From assembly GCA_050744245.1 (NCBI GenBank), contig JBOGGX010000101.1, positions 1-14,331 of the forward strand: a stretch of 14,331 bases of DNA, in the 5' to 3' direction. Under the pieces are notes generated by a model. The model was given only the letters and a program-made list of their open reading frames with translations, did not search any database and was not told the DNA's origin. The position numbers and the translations under genes were made by a program. Shown piece after piece: positions 1 through 7,003 of this stretch (position 1 is its first letter; every line of letters starts with the position of its first letter). This DNA comes from JBOGGX01 sp050744245. Its GTDB lineage: Bacteria > Actinomycetota > Acidimicrobiia > Acidimicrobiales > JBOGGX01.

Positions 1-610
1 GGGCGTACTCGTAGCGGACGATCCTGGCCGTCACCTCGGCATGCCAGCCGGCCAGGTCGACCGCCGCGGTCACCTCGGTGGCCTGGTCGTACCACAGCCA
101 GGTGTCCAACCCGACCAGGCCCCGGACAAGGGGGCTGATCTTCACCTCCGGCAAGGGAATGCCGGCCCGGTCGAACACCTCCTCGGGGGCCGGAGGCAAC
201 GGCGGCGGGGGCGGCGGCCCGCCCGGCTCGGCGACCGGATCCCAACACCGCCACTCCGTGACCTGGATGGTTTGCATGGTGCGCAGATCGACCAGCTCGT
301 CGCGGTACCGGGCCGCGTCCGGGATCGGCGAGGGCAGATTGAGCGACACACACGTGAGCGCCTCGTCCCACCGACGGCGCCAATCCTGGAAGGGATTGGA
401 GCCGGTCGCTCGACCGCCGCCGCCACTACCCGGGTCGTTCTCGCCGCCGGCGCACAGGCCGGGGTTGATCTCGCAGAAGCCACCGTCCGGGGGCGGGGGC
501 GGCTCCGACGTCGTAGGCGGTAGCGTCGTCGGTGACGGTTCCTGGGCGACCGCCACCCCCCCACAACAGGTCAGCGTGATGCCGAAGACGAGTGCTACGA
601 CGCGTTTCAC
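1..610 (-). CDS. Secreted proline-rich protein of unknown function, C-terminus cut by the window edge
   Basis: An open leftward frame of 203 codons starts at GTG 610-608 and is still open at position 1. The N-terminus (MKRVVALVFGITLTC...GVAVA|QE) is a typical Sec signal peptide with a likely cleavage site near residue 22. A Thr/Pro/Gly-rich linker follows (about residues 23-68), then a segment with single Cys residues, a second proline run (about residues 130-143), and a segment reading VRGLVGLDTWLWYDQ. I do not recognise the family; the GLxGLxTWLW pattern suggests an exported actinobacterial protein, which is a weak inference. The start overlaps the stop of the upstream gene by 4 nt (GTGA at 607-610), so translation is probably coupled and the two products may act together at the cell surface. 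Other frames over this interval lack the signal peptide and are Arg-rich shadows. Confidence 0.72.
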   Translation of the reverse strand, partial: MKRVVALVFGITLTCCGGVAVAQEPSPTTLPPTTSEPPPPPDGGFCEINPGLCAGGENDPGSGGGGRATGSNPFQDWRRRWDEALTCVSLNLPSPIPDAARYRDELVDLRTMQTIQVTEWRCWDPVAEPGGPPPPPPLPPAPEEVFDRAGIPLPEVKISPLVRGLVGLDTWLWYDQATEVTAAVDLAGWHAEVTARIVRYEYA

Positions 611-1230
611 GGCACCCCCAAAGAGATGACCTCGTCCATGACCGACGGCAGGATCTGATCGCCGACGAAGAAGTCGTTGATCTTCCAGTTCCCGGCCGAG
701 CCGAGCAGGCTGATGCCATAGGCCACGCGGCCGGCGGGCACATGCTCCAGCACCTGGCCGTCGGCGGAGACGACATCGGCTTCGAAGAAATCGATCACGA
801 TGGTCAGGCTCGGGCTGCGTGGATCGAGAAGCTCGAGCCGCACGCCGAGCACCTGACTGGGATCGCTCGCCCAGCGGGCGTTGGCGGCAACGAGGCGTCC
901 GATGCCGTCGCGATCCATTGCGTACAGCGGTGACTGGTCCTCGGCGTACTCGAGGATCCGGTTGGGGTCGGGGTTCTGGAGCACCTCGTCGCGCAGCTCG
1001 AACAGCTCGGCCGCGGCTCGGCGGATCTCGTCCTCTGGGCTGAGCGGCGTGGTCGTCGTCGTGGGCTGGGTGGTGGTCGTGGTGCTGGCCGAGGTGGTGG
1101 TCGCCTCGCCGGTGGTGGTGGCCCCGGTGCTCGTCTCCCCGTCGCCGGCGATGTCCAGGGCGGCGACCACCAGGGCCACGATGAAGACCGCCAGTCCCCC
1201 CACCACCAGCCAGTTGGCCCGGTTCTCCAT
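607..1230 (-). CDS. Membrane-anchored hypothetical protein with Thr-rich stalk and extracellular domain
   Basis: This frame encodes 207 residues. The ATG at 1228-1230 is preceded by AGGGTG about 9 nt upstream, which supports the start. Residues 1-7 would be cytoplasmic, residues 8-27 form one hydrophobic segment, residues about 33-62 are a Thr-rich stalk, and residues 64-207 form a soluble domain outside the membrane. That domain begins with a charged helix (EDEIRRAAAELFELRDEV) and ends with strand-like segments, including GNWKINDFFVGD. This is vaguely like the closing strands of NTF2-like folds, but that is only a guess from appearance. No catalytic motif is visible. It is the first gene of a two-gene unit with the secreted protein at 1-610. 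Function is not recognised; the role is presumably at the cell envelope. Confidence 0.8.
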   Translation of the reverse strand: MENRANWLVVGGLAVFIVALVVAALDIAGDGETSTGATTTGEATTTSASTTTTTQPTTTTTPLSPEDEIRRAAAELFELRDEVLQNPDPNRILEYAEDQSPLYAMDRDGIGRLVAANARWASDPSQVLGVRLELLDPRSPSLTIVIDFFEADVVSADGQVLEHVPAGRVAYGISLLGSAGNWKINDFFVGDQILPSVMDEVISLGVP

Positions 1231-1294
1231 CGGCGGTCACCCTAACGGCGCCCAAACGTGGCGTTCATGGCACCCTTCGTGCGTGGACGGAGTC

Positions 1295-1325
1295 AGGTTA
1301 GCACGAAAGACACAAAGCGGGTCAA
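1295..1325 (-). promoter_or_regulatory. Possible promoter for the gene at 607-1230
   Basis: On the minus strand TTGACC (1325-1320) lies 17 nt before GCTAAC, with TAACCT overlapping at 1300-1295. The -35 box matches well and the -10 box poorly. A start near 1288 would leave a leader of about 60 nt. It sits in the right gap, downstream of the hairpin at 1395-1437 that would end the preceding operon. This is a visual match only. Confidence 0.3.
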
Positions 1326-1394
1326 GATCAGGCGTCAGGCATGGGACAGGCCGAGACCAGCGGGTCAGCGAGCAGGCTCAGGGGCGTCCACGAA

Positions 1395-1437
1395 CTCGAC
1401 GCACGCCGCGCCGCTGGCCGGCGCGAGATGCGTCGAG
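1395..1437 (-). terminator. Strong hairpin after cimA, probable transcription terminator of the argS-cimA operon
   Basis: A 9-bp arm (CTCGACGCA, 1395-1403) pairs with TGCGTCGAG (1429-1437). After a symmetric 3/3 internal mismatch, a 7-bp arm (CGCGCCG, 1407-1413) pairs with CGGCGCG (1419-1425) around a 5-nt loop. It begins 50 nt past the cimA stop in the direction of transcription. No T-run follows on the minus strand, as is often the case for hairpins in high-GC actinobacteria, so intrinsic termination is likely but not certain. Confidence 0.5.
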
Positions 1438-1486
1438 AATCAACTCAGCCGGCCCGGGTCCCCCTCCCCGCCGGCCCGGCGGCGGA

Positions 1487-3094
1487 TCAGGCGTGGAGCA
1501 GGCCGTAGACCAGCGAGTCGACCAGGGCCTGCCAGCTGGCCTCGATGACGTTCTCCGACACGCCGATGGTCGACCAGGCCCGCTCGCCGTTGGTGCTGTC
1601 GATCAGCACCCGGGTCACCGCCGAGGTCCCCACCGCGCTGTCGAGCACCCTGACCCGGTAGTCCACCAGGTGAATCGACGCCAGCGCCGGGTAGTGCGGC
1701 GTCAGCGCGGCTCGCAACGCGGCGTCGAGCGCGTTGACCGGGCCGTTGCCCTCGCCGAAGGCGATCAGGCGCTCGTCGCCCACCCACACCTTGATCGTGG
1801 CCTCGTTCCCCAGGTCGACCCCCTCACCCGGCCAGGCCGCCCCCTCCCGGTGGTAGCTGGCCACCCCGTAGGCCTCCATCCTGAACCACGGCTGCTCCCA
1901 GCCACCGGCCCGCCGCATGAGCAGCTCGAGGGATGCGTCGGCCGCCTCGAAGACGTAGCCGTCGGCTTCCAGCCGCTTGAGCTCCTTGGTCAGGGCCGAT
2001 GCCGCCACCGCGTCGAGCTCGATCCCGAACTCCCTGGCCTTCATCCCCATCCCCGCCCGTCCGCCGAGGTCGGACACCAGCACGCGGGTGTTGTTGCCCA
2101 CCAGGCTCGGCGTCACGTGTTCGTAGGTGCTCGACCCTGCCTTGTCGAGCGCGGATGTGTGCAGACCGCCCTTGTGGGCGAAGGCCGACGTGCCGACGTA
2201 GGGATCGGCCGGGTGCGGCGGCAGGTTGACCAGCTCGGCCACGTGCCGGCTGACCGCGGTGAGGCGTTCGAGCCGACCCTCGGGCAGGCACCGCACCCCG
2301 AGCTTGAGCTCGAGGTTCGGGATGCAGGTCATCAGGTTGGCGTTGCCGGTGCGCTCGCCGTAGCCGTTGACCGTCCCCTGGAGCTGGGTGGCGCCCCCGA
2401 GGACGGCGGCGACGGAGTTGGCCACGGCACACCCGCTGTCGTTCTGGGTGTGGATGCCGACCTGCATATCGGGCCCCAAGTAGCGGTGCACCTCGCCCAC
2501 GATCCGCTCCACCTCGTGCGGCAGCGACCCGCCGTTGGTGTCGCACATCACCAGGCAGTCGGCGCCGTGCTCGGCGGCCGCTTCGAGCACCCGGAGATTG
2601 AACTCCGGGTTGTGCTGGTAGCCGTCGAAGCAGTGCTCGGCGTCGAAGAACACCCGCAGCCCCTGGTCCTTGAGGAACCGGACCGAGTCGGCGACCATGG
2701 CCACGCCCTCGTCCAGGTCGGTTCCCAGGGCGTTGACGACGTGGTAGTCCCAGCTCTTGCCGACGATGCAGACCGTCGACGTCCCGGCCTCGACGAGCGC
2801 CCGCAGGATCGGGTCGTCCTCGACCTTGCCCCTCGGCCGCCGGGTGGTGCCGAACGCGACGAGCGTCGCCGTCGACAGGTCGAGCTCGGTGACCGCCCGC
2901 CGGAAGAACTCCTCGTCCTTCGGGTTGGCCTGCGGGTACCCGCCTTCGATCCACTTCACGCCGAGCCACTCCAGCTGCTCGGAGATGCGGAGCTTGTCCT
3001 CGACCGACAGCGAAATGCCCTCGAACTGGGCCCCGTCTCTGAGGGTCGTGTCGAAGATGTCGATCGACTCGGGCAGGCGCGGCGCGTCAGGCAT
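1487..3094 (-). CDS. cimA: (R)-citramalate synthase, LeuA/HMGL-like family
   Basis: This 535-residue protein condenses acetyl-CoA with pyruvate to citramalate, the first step of the threonine-independent route to 2-oxobutyrate and isoleucine. The HMGL-like TIM barrel starts with FDTTLRDGAQ (residues 14-23), carrying the metal-binding Asp and catalytic Arg of the family. The second family signature spans about residues 213-253 (HTQND at 215-219, GYGERTGNANL at 244-254). A C-terminal LeuA-type dimerisation/regulatory domain occupies roughly residues 395-535 and would be the site of isoleucine feedback. Length and the KSWDYHV segment (113-119) fit the CimA-type subfamily (TIGR00977) rather than LeuA. 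The ATG has a good GAGGGA site about 8 nt upstream inside the preceding gene. In HTQND, Gln replaces the second His of the more usual HxHND. A homocitrate or isopropylmalate synthase role is less likely. Confidence 0.9.
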   Translation of the reverse strand: MPDAPRLPESIDIFDTTLRDGAQFEGISLSVEDKLRISEQLEWLGVKWIEGGYPQANPKDEEFFRRAVTELDLSTATLVAFGTTRRPRGKVEDDPILRALVEAGTSTVCIVGKSWDYHVVNALGTDLDEGVAMVADSVRFLKDQGLRVFFDAEHCFDGYQHNPEFNLRVLEAAAEHGADCLVMCDTNGGSLPHEVERIVGEVHRYLGPDMQVGIHTQNDSGCAVANSVAAVLGGATQLQGTVNGYGERTGNANLMTCIPNLELKLGVRCLPEGRLERLTAVSRHVAELVNLPPHPADPYVGTSAFAHKGGLHTSALDKAGSSTYEHVTPSLVGNNTRVLVSDLGGRAGMGMKAREFGIELDAVAASALTKELKRLEADGYVFEAADASLELLMRRAGGWEQPWFRMEAYGVASYHREGAAWPGEGVDLGNEATIKVWVGDERLIAFGEGNGPVNALDAALRAALTPHYPALASIHLVDYRVRVLDSAVGTSAVTRVLIDSTNGERAWSTIGVSENVIEASWQALVDSLVYGLLHA

Positions 3095-4253
3095 GGTGTG
3101 ATCCCTCGAGTAGGCGGGACATCAGTTGAGCACCTGGCACGGTCACGGCCCGCATCGTGGCCGACTCGCTGTACAAACCGCCGCCCAGATCGGCCCGCGA
3201 GTCGGCCAGGAGGTAGGGGACGGCCTCGGCGGTGTGGGTCTTCAACCGCACCGGCGTCGGGTGGTCGGGCAGCAGGAGCAGGCGCCACGGACCCATCGAT
3301 TCGAGCCCGTCGACCAGCCCGGCGAGGATGCGTCGGTCCCACGCCTCGAGCGCCTCGACCTTGGCGTCGAGGTCACCGGCGTGGCTGGCCTCGTCGGTGG
3401 CCTCGACGTGGATGAGGAACAGGTCGGCCCCGGCGGCCAGGGTGGCCAGCGCCGCGTCGCGCTTGTTCTCATAGGCGGTGTCGAGCCATCCGGTCGCCCC
3501 GGCGACCTCGACCACCTCGATTCCGGTGAGCACGCCGAGGCCTCGCACCAGATCGACCGCGGTGCACAAGGCGGCGTCGACGCCGTGGACGTCGCGGAAC
3601 GCGGGCATGTCGGGCTGGAACCCCTGGCCCCAGAGCCACAACTGGTTGGCGTCGCGGCCGAAGCCGGAGACGATCGGGCGGGAGGCGTCCATCACGGCCT
3701 GGAGCTTCGGTGCGGCCGGCCCGGTCGGCCAGGTGACGACCCGGTCGGCGAGGTCGTGGGGCGGCGTGCAGCCGGCCGCCGACCACTCTCTCGGCGCCAC
3801 CATCACATGGCGGTACTGCACGCCGGGATGGAACGAGAGCTCGGCGCCCGCGCCCGAGCCGAGTCGAGCGTCGACCGCCAGAATCATCTCGGCCGCCTCG
3901 GAGGTGGCCGGATGCCCGCCGGCGAAGTCGACCATGACGCCGTCGTCGCTGATCGTCACCAGGTTGCAGCGATAGGCGACCTGGTCGGGCGGAAGGCGCA
4001 GGCCCAGGGCCGCGGCCTCGATCGGCGCCCGGCCCGTGTGGTAGCGAACCGGGTCGTAGCCGAGGATCGACATGTTGCCGACGTCGCTGCCGGCGGGGAG
4101 ACCGGGCGGGATGACCGCGGCCCGGCCAACCTCGGCCCGGGCGGCGAGCCGGCGCAGGGTCGGCATGTCGGCCGCTTCGAGCGGGGTCCGCCCGCCGAGG
4201 GCGGGCTGCGGCTCGTCCGCGCAGCCGTCCGGCACACAGACGACGTACTTCAT
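3087..4253 (-). CDS. apgM: ApgM-family (COG3635) metalloenzyme, probable homoserine kinase replacing ThrB
   Basis: This 388-residue protein belongs to the alkaline-phosphatase superfamily branch that includes archaeal-type cofactor-independent phosphoglycerate mutase. Visible motifs are VPDGCAD (7-13, first metal Asp), GSDVGNMSILGYDP (55-68, with the nucleophile-type Ser56), YHTGRAPIEAAALG (71-84), TDEASHAGD (286-294, metal Asp287 and His291), and PDHPTP plus KTHT (Asp330, His331, His340). The PDHPTP...THT ending and the position directly after thrC match the family described as proposed homoserine kinase (TIGR02535). I therefore infer phosphorylation of homoserine for ThrC rather than glycolytic phosphoglycerate isomerisation. 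No GHMP-type ThrB occurs in the window. The start ATG overlaps the thrC stop by 4 nt; the 3' end overlaps cimA by 8 nt. If the inference is wrong, it is a phosphoglycerate mutase. Confidence 0.85.
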   Translation of the reverse strand: MKYVVCVPDGCADEPQPALGGRTPLEAADMPTLRRLAARAEVGRAAVIPPGLPAGSDVGNMSILGYDPVRYHTGRAPIEAAALGLRLPPDQVAYRCNLVTISDDGVMVDFAGGHPATSEAAEMILAVDARLGSGAGAELSFHPGVQYRHVMVAPREWSAAGCTPPHDLADRVVTWPTGPAAPKLQAVMDASRPIVSGFGRDANQLWLWGQGFQPDMPAFRDVHGVDAALCTAVDLVRGLGVLTGIEVVEVAGATGWLDTAYENKRDAALATLAAGADLFLIHVEATDEASHAGDLDAKVEALEAWDRRILAGLVDGLESMGPWRLLLLPDHPTPVRLKTHTAEAVPYLLADSRADLGGGLYSESATMRAVTVPGAQLMSRLLEGSHHA

Positions 4254-5689
4254 CGCAGCGAAGCGGCGACCGACCGCCGGACGAAGCGGCGCACCGCATC
4301 CACGTCGTCGGCCACGGTCTGGTACTGCTCCGGTCGGCCGAGGACATCCCGCAGGCGCCCGGGCGGGTCGGGAGTCTGTCCGGTCGCCTCGATCACCGTG
4401 TCGGGGAACTTCGCCGGGTGGGCCGTGGCGACGGCCACGACGGGACCGCCAACGGTCGGGGCGTTCCCCCGGGCGGCCCCGACGGCGACGGCGGTGTGCG
4501 GATCGATGAGCACGCCCGAGGTCCGGTAGGTGTCGGCCATCACCGTGCGGATCTGGTCGTCGTCGAGCCGGGCGCCGGCGAACAGCGGATCACGAGGGGC
4601 CTCGACCCGGCCATCGGTCCTGAGCTCGCCGGTCAGGTCCGCGAGCCGGCCGGCATCCCGGTCGAGCAGGTCGAACAACAGTCGTTCCAAATTGGACGGT
4701 ACCCCCACGTCCATCGCGGGGGCCACGGTGGGCGTGACGGGTGCCGGCTCGATGATCCCGGTGGCCAGCCACCGGGCCAGAACGTCGTTGCGGCCGGTCC
4801 CCACTACGAGCCGGGTCATGTCGACGCCCATCCGGCTGGCCACCCAGCCGGCCAGGGCATTGCCGAAGTTGCCGCTGGGGACGGCGAACGCGGTCGGTCC
4901 GCCGAGGCGGTCGACCGCCCACGCGTAGTAGACGGCCTGGGCCGCCACCCTGGCCCAGTTGATGGAGTTCATGGCGGCCAGACCGAGCTCGGTCCGCAAT
5001 CGCTCATCGGCCAGCATCGCCTTCACCAGGGCCTGGCAGTCGTCGAAGGTGCCATCGACGGCGAGGTTGTGGACGTTCGGGGCGTCGACGGTGGTCATCT
5101 GGCGACGCTGGACCTCGGAGATCCGGCCGGCGGGGTGGAGCACCACGATCTCGAGCGACTCCCGGCCGAGGCAGGCGGCGATGGCCGCCGAGCCCGTGTC
5201 GCCCGACGTGGCGACGAGGATGGTGGCCCGCCGGCCTTGGCGACGCAGCTCATGGTCGAGCAGGCGGCCGACGAGCTGGAGGGCGACGTCCTTGAAGGCA
5301 AGCGTCGGACCGTGGAACAGCTCGAGCAGCCACAGATCCTCGTCGAGCTGGCGCAGCGGGCACACCGCGGGATCGTCGAAGGTCGCGTAGGCGTCGTCGA
5401 TCAACGAGCGCAGCGTCTCGACGTCGAAGCCGGGCCCGACGTACGGCGCCAGCACCTCGACGGCGGCGTCCTGGTAGCGCAAATTGCCCTTTAAGCGCGC
5501 TGGAGTCCGTATATCGACCTCCAGCGCGCTTAAAGGTCGCTGGGGGCGGGGGGCAGGGGCGGCACGCGCCGCGGCGGTGGACGGGTACGCCTCGGGAATC
5601 CACAGGCCGCCGTCCGGGGCCAGCCCGCCGACGAGCACGTCGGCGAACCCGACCGCGCCGGATCGACCCCGGGTGCTGACGTAGCGCAT
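4250..5689 (-). CDS. thrC: Threonine synthase with an in-frame palindrome-encoded insert
   Basis: This 479-residue PLP enzyme converts O-phosphohomoserine to threonine. It opens with MRYVSTRG and GLAPDGGLWIPE (22-33), the N-terminal domain of the ThrC family. Other motifs are the PLP lysine in LAFKDVALQ (Lys133), the phosphate-binding ATSGDTGSAA (160-169), PSGNFGN near residue 277, and a conserved C-terminal DPHTAVA. Between IPEAYP and YQDAAVEVLAPYVG, where relatives have a short helix, this protein has an Ala/Pro/Arg-rich stretch and then residues 52-67 encoded entirely by a 49-bp perfect inverted repeat (5488-5536). The frame stays open and downstream catalytic motifs are intact, so the enzyme is probably functional. 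The ATG overlaps the hom stop by one base (TGATG) with no clear Shine-Dalgarno site, suggesting translational coupling. Confidence 0.95.
   Translation of the reverse strand: MRYVSTRGRSGAVGFADVLVGGLAPDGGLWIPEAYPSTAAARAAPAPRPQRPLSALEVDIRTPARLKGNLRYQDAAVEVLAPYVGPGFDVETLRSLIDDAYATFDDPAVCPLRQLDEDLWLLELFHGPTLAFKDVALQLVGRLLDHELRRQGRRATILVATSGDTGSAAIAACLGRESLEIVVLHPAGRISEVQRRQMTTVDAPNVHNLAVDGTFDDCQALVKAMLADERLRTELGLAAMNSINWARVAAQAVYYAWAVDRLGGPTAFAVPSGNFGNALAGWVASRMGVDMTRLVVGTGRNDVLARWLATGIIEPAPVTPTVAPAMDVGVPSNLERLLFDLLDRDAGRLADLTGELRTDGRVEAPRDPLFAGARLDDDQIRTVMADTYRTSGVLIDPHTAVAVGAARGNAPTVGGPVVAVATAHPAKFPDTVIEATGQTPDPPGRLRDVLGRPEQYQTVADDVDAVRRFVRRSVAASLR
5488..5536. repeat. 49-bp perfect palindromic element inside thrC
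   Basis: The arms CCTTTAAGCGCGCTGGAG (5488-5505) and CTCCAGCGCGCTTAAAGG (5519-5536) are exact reverse complements over 18 bp, separated by the 13-nt AT-containing loop TCCGTATATCGAC (5506-5518). The TTTAA and TATAT stretches stand out in DNA of roughly 70% G+C. On the thrC strand it encodes PLSALEVDIRTPARLK (residues 52-67). Perfect arm identity inside a coding region is not expected from protein constraint. This looks like a recently inserted or structurally maintained palindromic mobile element, comparable in style to in-frame Rickettsia palindromic elements. I see only one copy in this window. Confidence 0.85.
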
Positions 5690-6969
5690 CAGTTCTCGCC
5701 GATCACCCTGAGCAGGGTGCCGACCCGGTCGACCACGTCGAGGTCGCGCAGATCCCGAAGCGTGGCCTGCATGGCCGCCTCGCGGGCGACGTGGGTGATG
5801 AAGATCAGCCGGGCCTCGTCGCCCAGCCCCTCCTGCTCCATGGCCTTGATCGAGATGTCGTGCACCCCGAACACCCCGGCCACCGCGGCCAACACCCCGG
5901 ACTGGTCGACCACCTCGAGGTTGAGGTAGTAGGCCGAGCGGATCTCGTCGATCGGGCGGATGGTCGCCTTGGCCAACGATCCCAGCGACGCCGAGTAGCC
6001 CTTGCGCAGGTTGCCGGCGGCGTCGATGAGGTCGCCGAGCACGGCGCTGGCCGTCGGGTCGCCGCCGGCGCCCTTGCCGTAGAACATCAGCTCCCCGACG
6101 GCATCGCCCTCGACGAAGATCGCGTTGTGGCTGCCGCGCACGCCGGCCAGCGCGTGGTCGGCCGGCACCATGGCCGGGTGGACCCGCACCCCGATCTCGC
6201 CGGCGTCCTCCTCGGCGATGGCGAGGAGCTTGACCACGTAGCCCAGGCGGCCGGCGTAGGCGATGTCGGCCGGGGTGATGCCGGCGATCCCCTCGCGGTA
6301 CACGTCGCCGGCCACCACCTTGGCGCCGAACGCGATGGTGGCCACGATGGCGGCCTTGGCCCCGGAGTCGTAGCCCTCGACGTCGGCCGTCGGGTCACGC
6401 TCGGCATAGCCGAGGCGCTGTGCTTCGGACAGGGCCTCGTGGTAGGTGACGCCGTCGTCGGTCATGCGGGTGAGGATGTAGTTGGTCGTGCCGTTCACGA
6501 TGCCGATGACCCGGCGGACCCGCTCGCCCACCAGCGACTCGCGCAGCGGGCGGATGATCGGGATGCCGCCGCCGACCGCCGCCTCGAACAACAGGTCGAC
6601 CCCGGCCTGCTCCGCCACCGCGAACAGGTCGGTGCCGACGTTGGCCAACAGCTCCTTGTTCGCCGTCACCACCGGCTTGCCGTTGCGCAGCGCGGTGCTG
6701 ATCAGCTCCCGGGCGGGCTCGATCCCGCCGATCACCTCGACCACGACGTCGATGCTCGGATCGGTCACCACGTCGAAGGCATCGTGGGTGAGCACCCCGT
6801 CGGCCAGCTCGACGGACCGCTCCCTGGCCACACTGCGCACTGCGACCCGGCTGACCTCGAGGTCGAGACCGGTGCGGGCGGCCACGTCGGTCCGCTGGGC
6901 GCGAAGCAACTGCACCAGCGCGGCGCCGACGTTCCCGCAGCCGAGGATGCCGACCCGCACCTGCTCCAT
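5689..6969 (-). CDS. hom: Homoserine dehydrogenase with C-terminal ACT domain
   Basis: This 426-residue protein reduces aspartate-4-semialdehyde to homoserine with NAD(P)H. The Rossmann loop is GILGCGNVG (7-15). TANKELLA carries Lys105, EAAVGGGIPIIRPL (129-142) and NGTTNYIL (159-166) follow, and the substrate-binding segment DPTADVEGYDSGAK (192-205) includes the conserved acidic residues and Lys205. A C-terminal ACT domain (about 347-426, YLNLEVVDQSGVLAAVAGVF) points to allosteric control by threonine. Length is typical for the monofunctional actinobacterial enzyme; no aspartokinase domain is fused. It starts 34 nt after lysA. The ATG at 6967-6969 has only a weak G-rich site upstream, and a nearby ATG 11 nt upstream is out of frame. 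Its stop shares one base with the thrC start. Confidence 0.97.
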   Translation of the reverse strand: MEQVRVGILGCGNVGAALVQLLRAQRTDVAARTGLDLEVSRVAVRSVARERSVELADGVLTHDAFDVVTDPSIDVVVEVIGGIEPARELISTALRNGKPVVTANKELLANVGTDLFAVAEQAGVDLLFEAAVGGGIPIIRPLRESLVGERVRRVIGIVNGTTNYILTRMTDDGVTYHEALSEAQRLGYAERDPTADVEGYDSGAKAAIVATIAFGAKVVAGDVYREGIAGITPADIAYAGRLGYVVKLLAIAEEDAGEIGVRVHPAMVPADHALAGVRGSHNAIFVEGDAVGELMFYGKGAGGDPTASAVLGDLIDAAGNLRKGYSASLGSLAKATIRPIDEIRSAYYLNLEVVDQSGVLAAVAGVFGVHDISIKAMEQEGLGDEARLIFITHVAREAAMQATLRDLRDLDVVDRVGTLLRVIGEN

Positions 6970-7003
6970 GGCCGGCCCATGCTACGAGCCGCCCACCAGC
7001 AGG

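Noticed and set aside
142..564. Leftward Arg-rich open frame over the left end
   Set aside because: An alternative frame over the same interval has a signal peptide, Pro-rich linkers and normal composition, and couples to the upstream stop.
881..3415. Rightward 844-residue open frame
   Set aside because: It runs antisense to cimA and across two gene boundaries; the composition is the His/Gly/Arg bias expected opposite high-GC coding sequence.
6970..7003. Leader peptide or attenuator before hom
   Set aside because: The gap is only 34 nt, contains no Thr/Ile-codon run and no paired hairpins.
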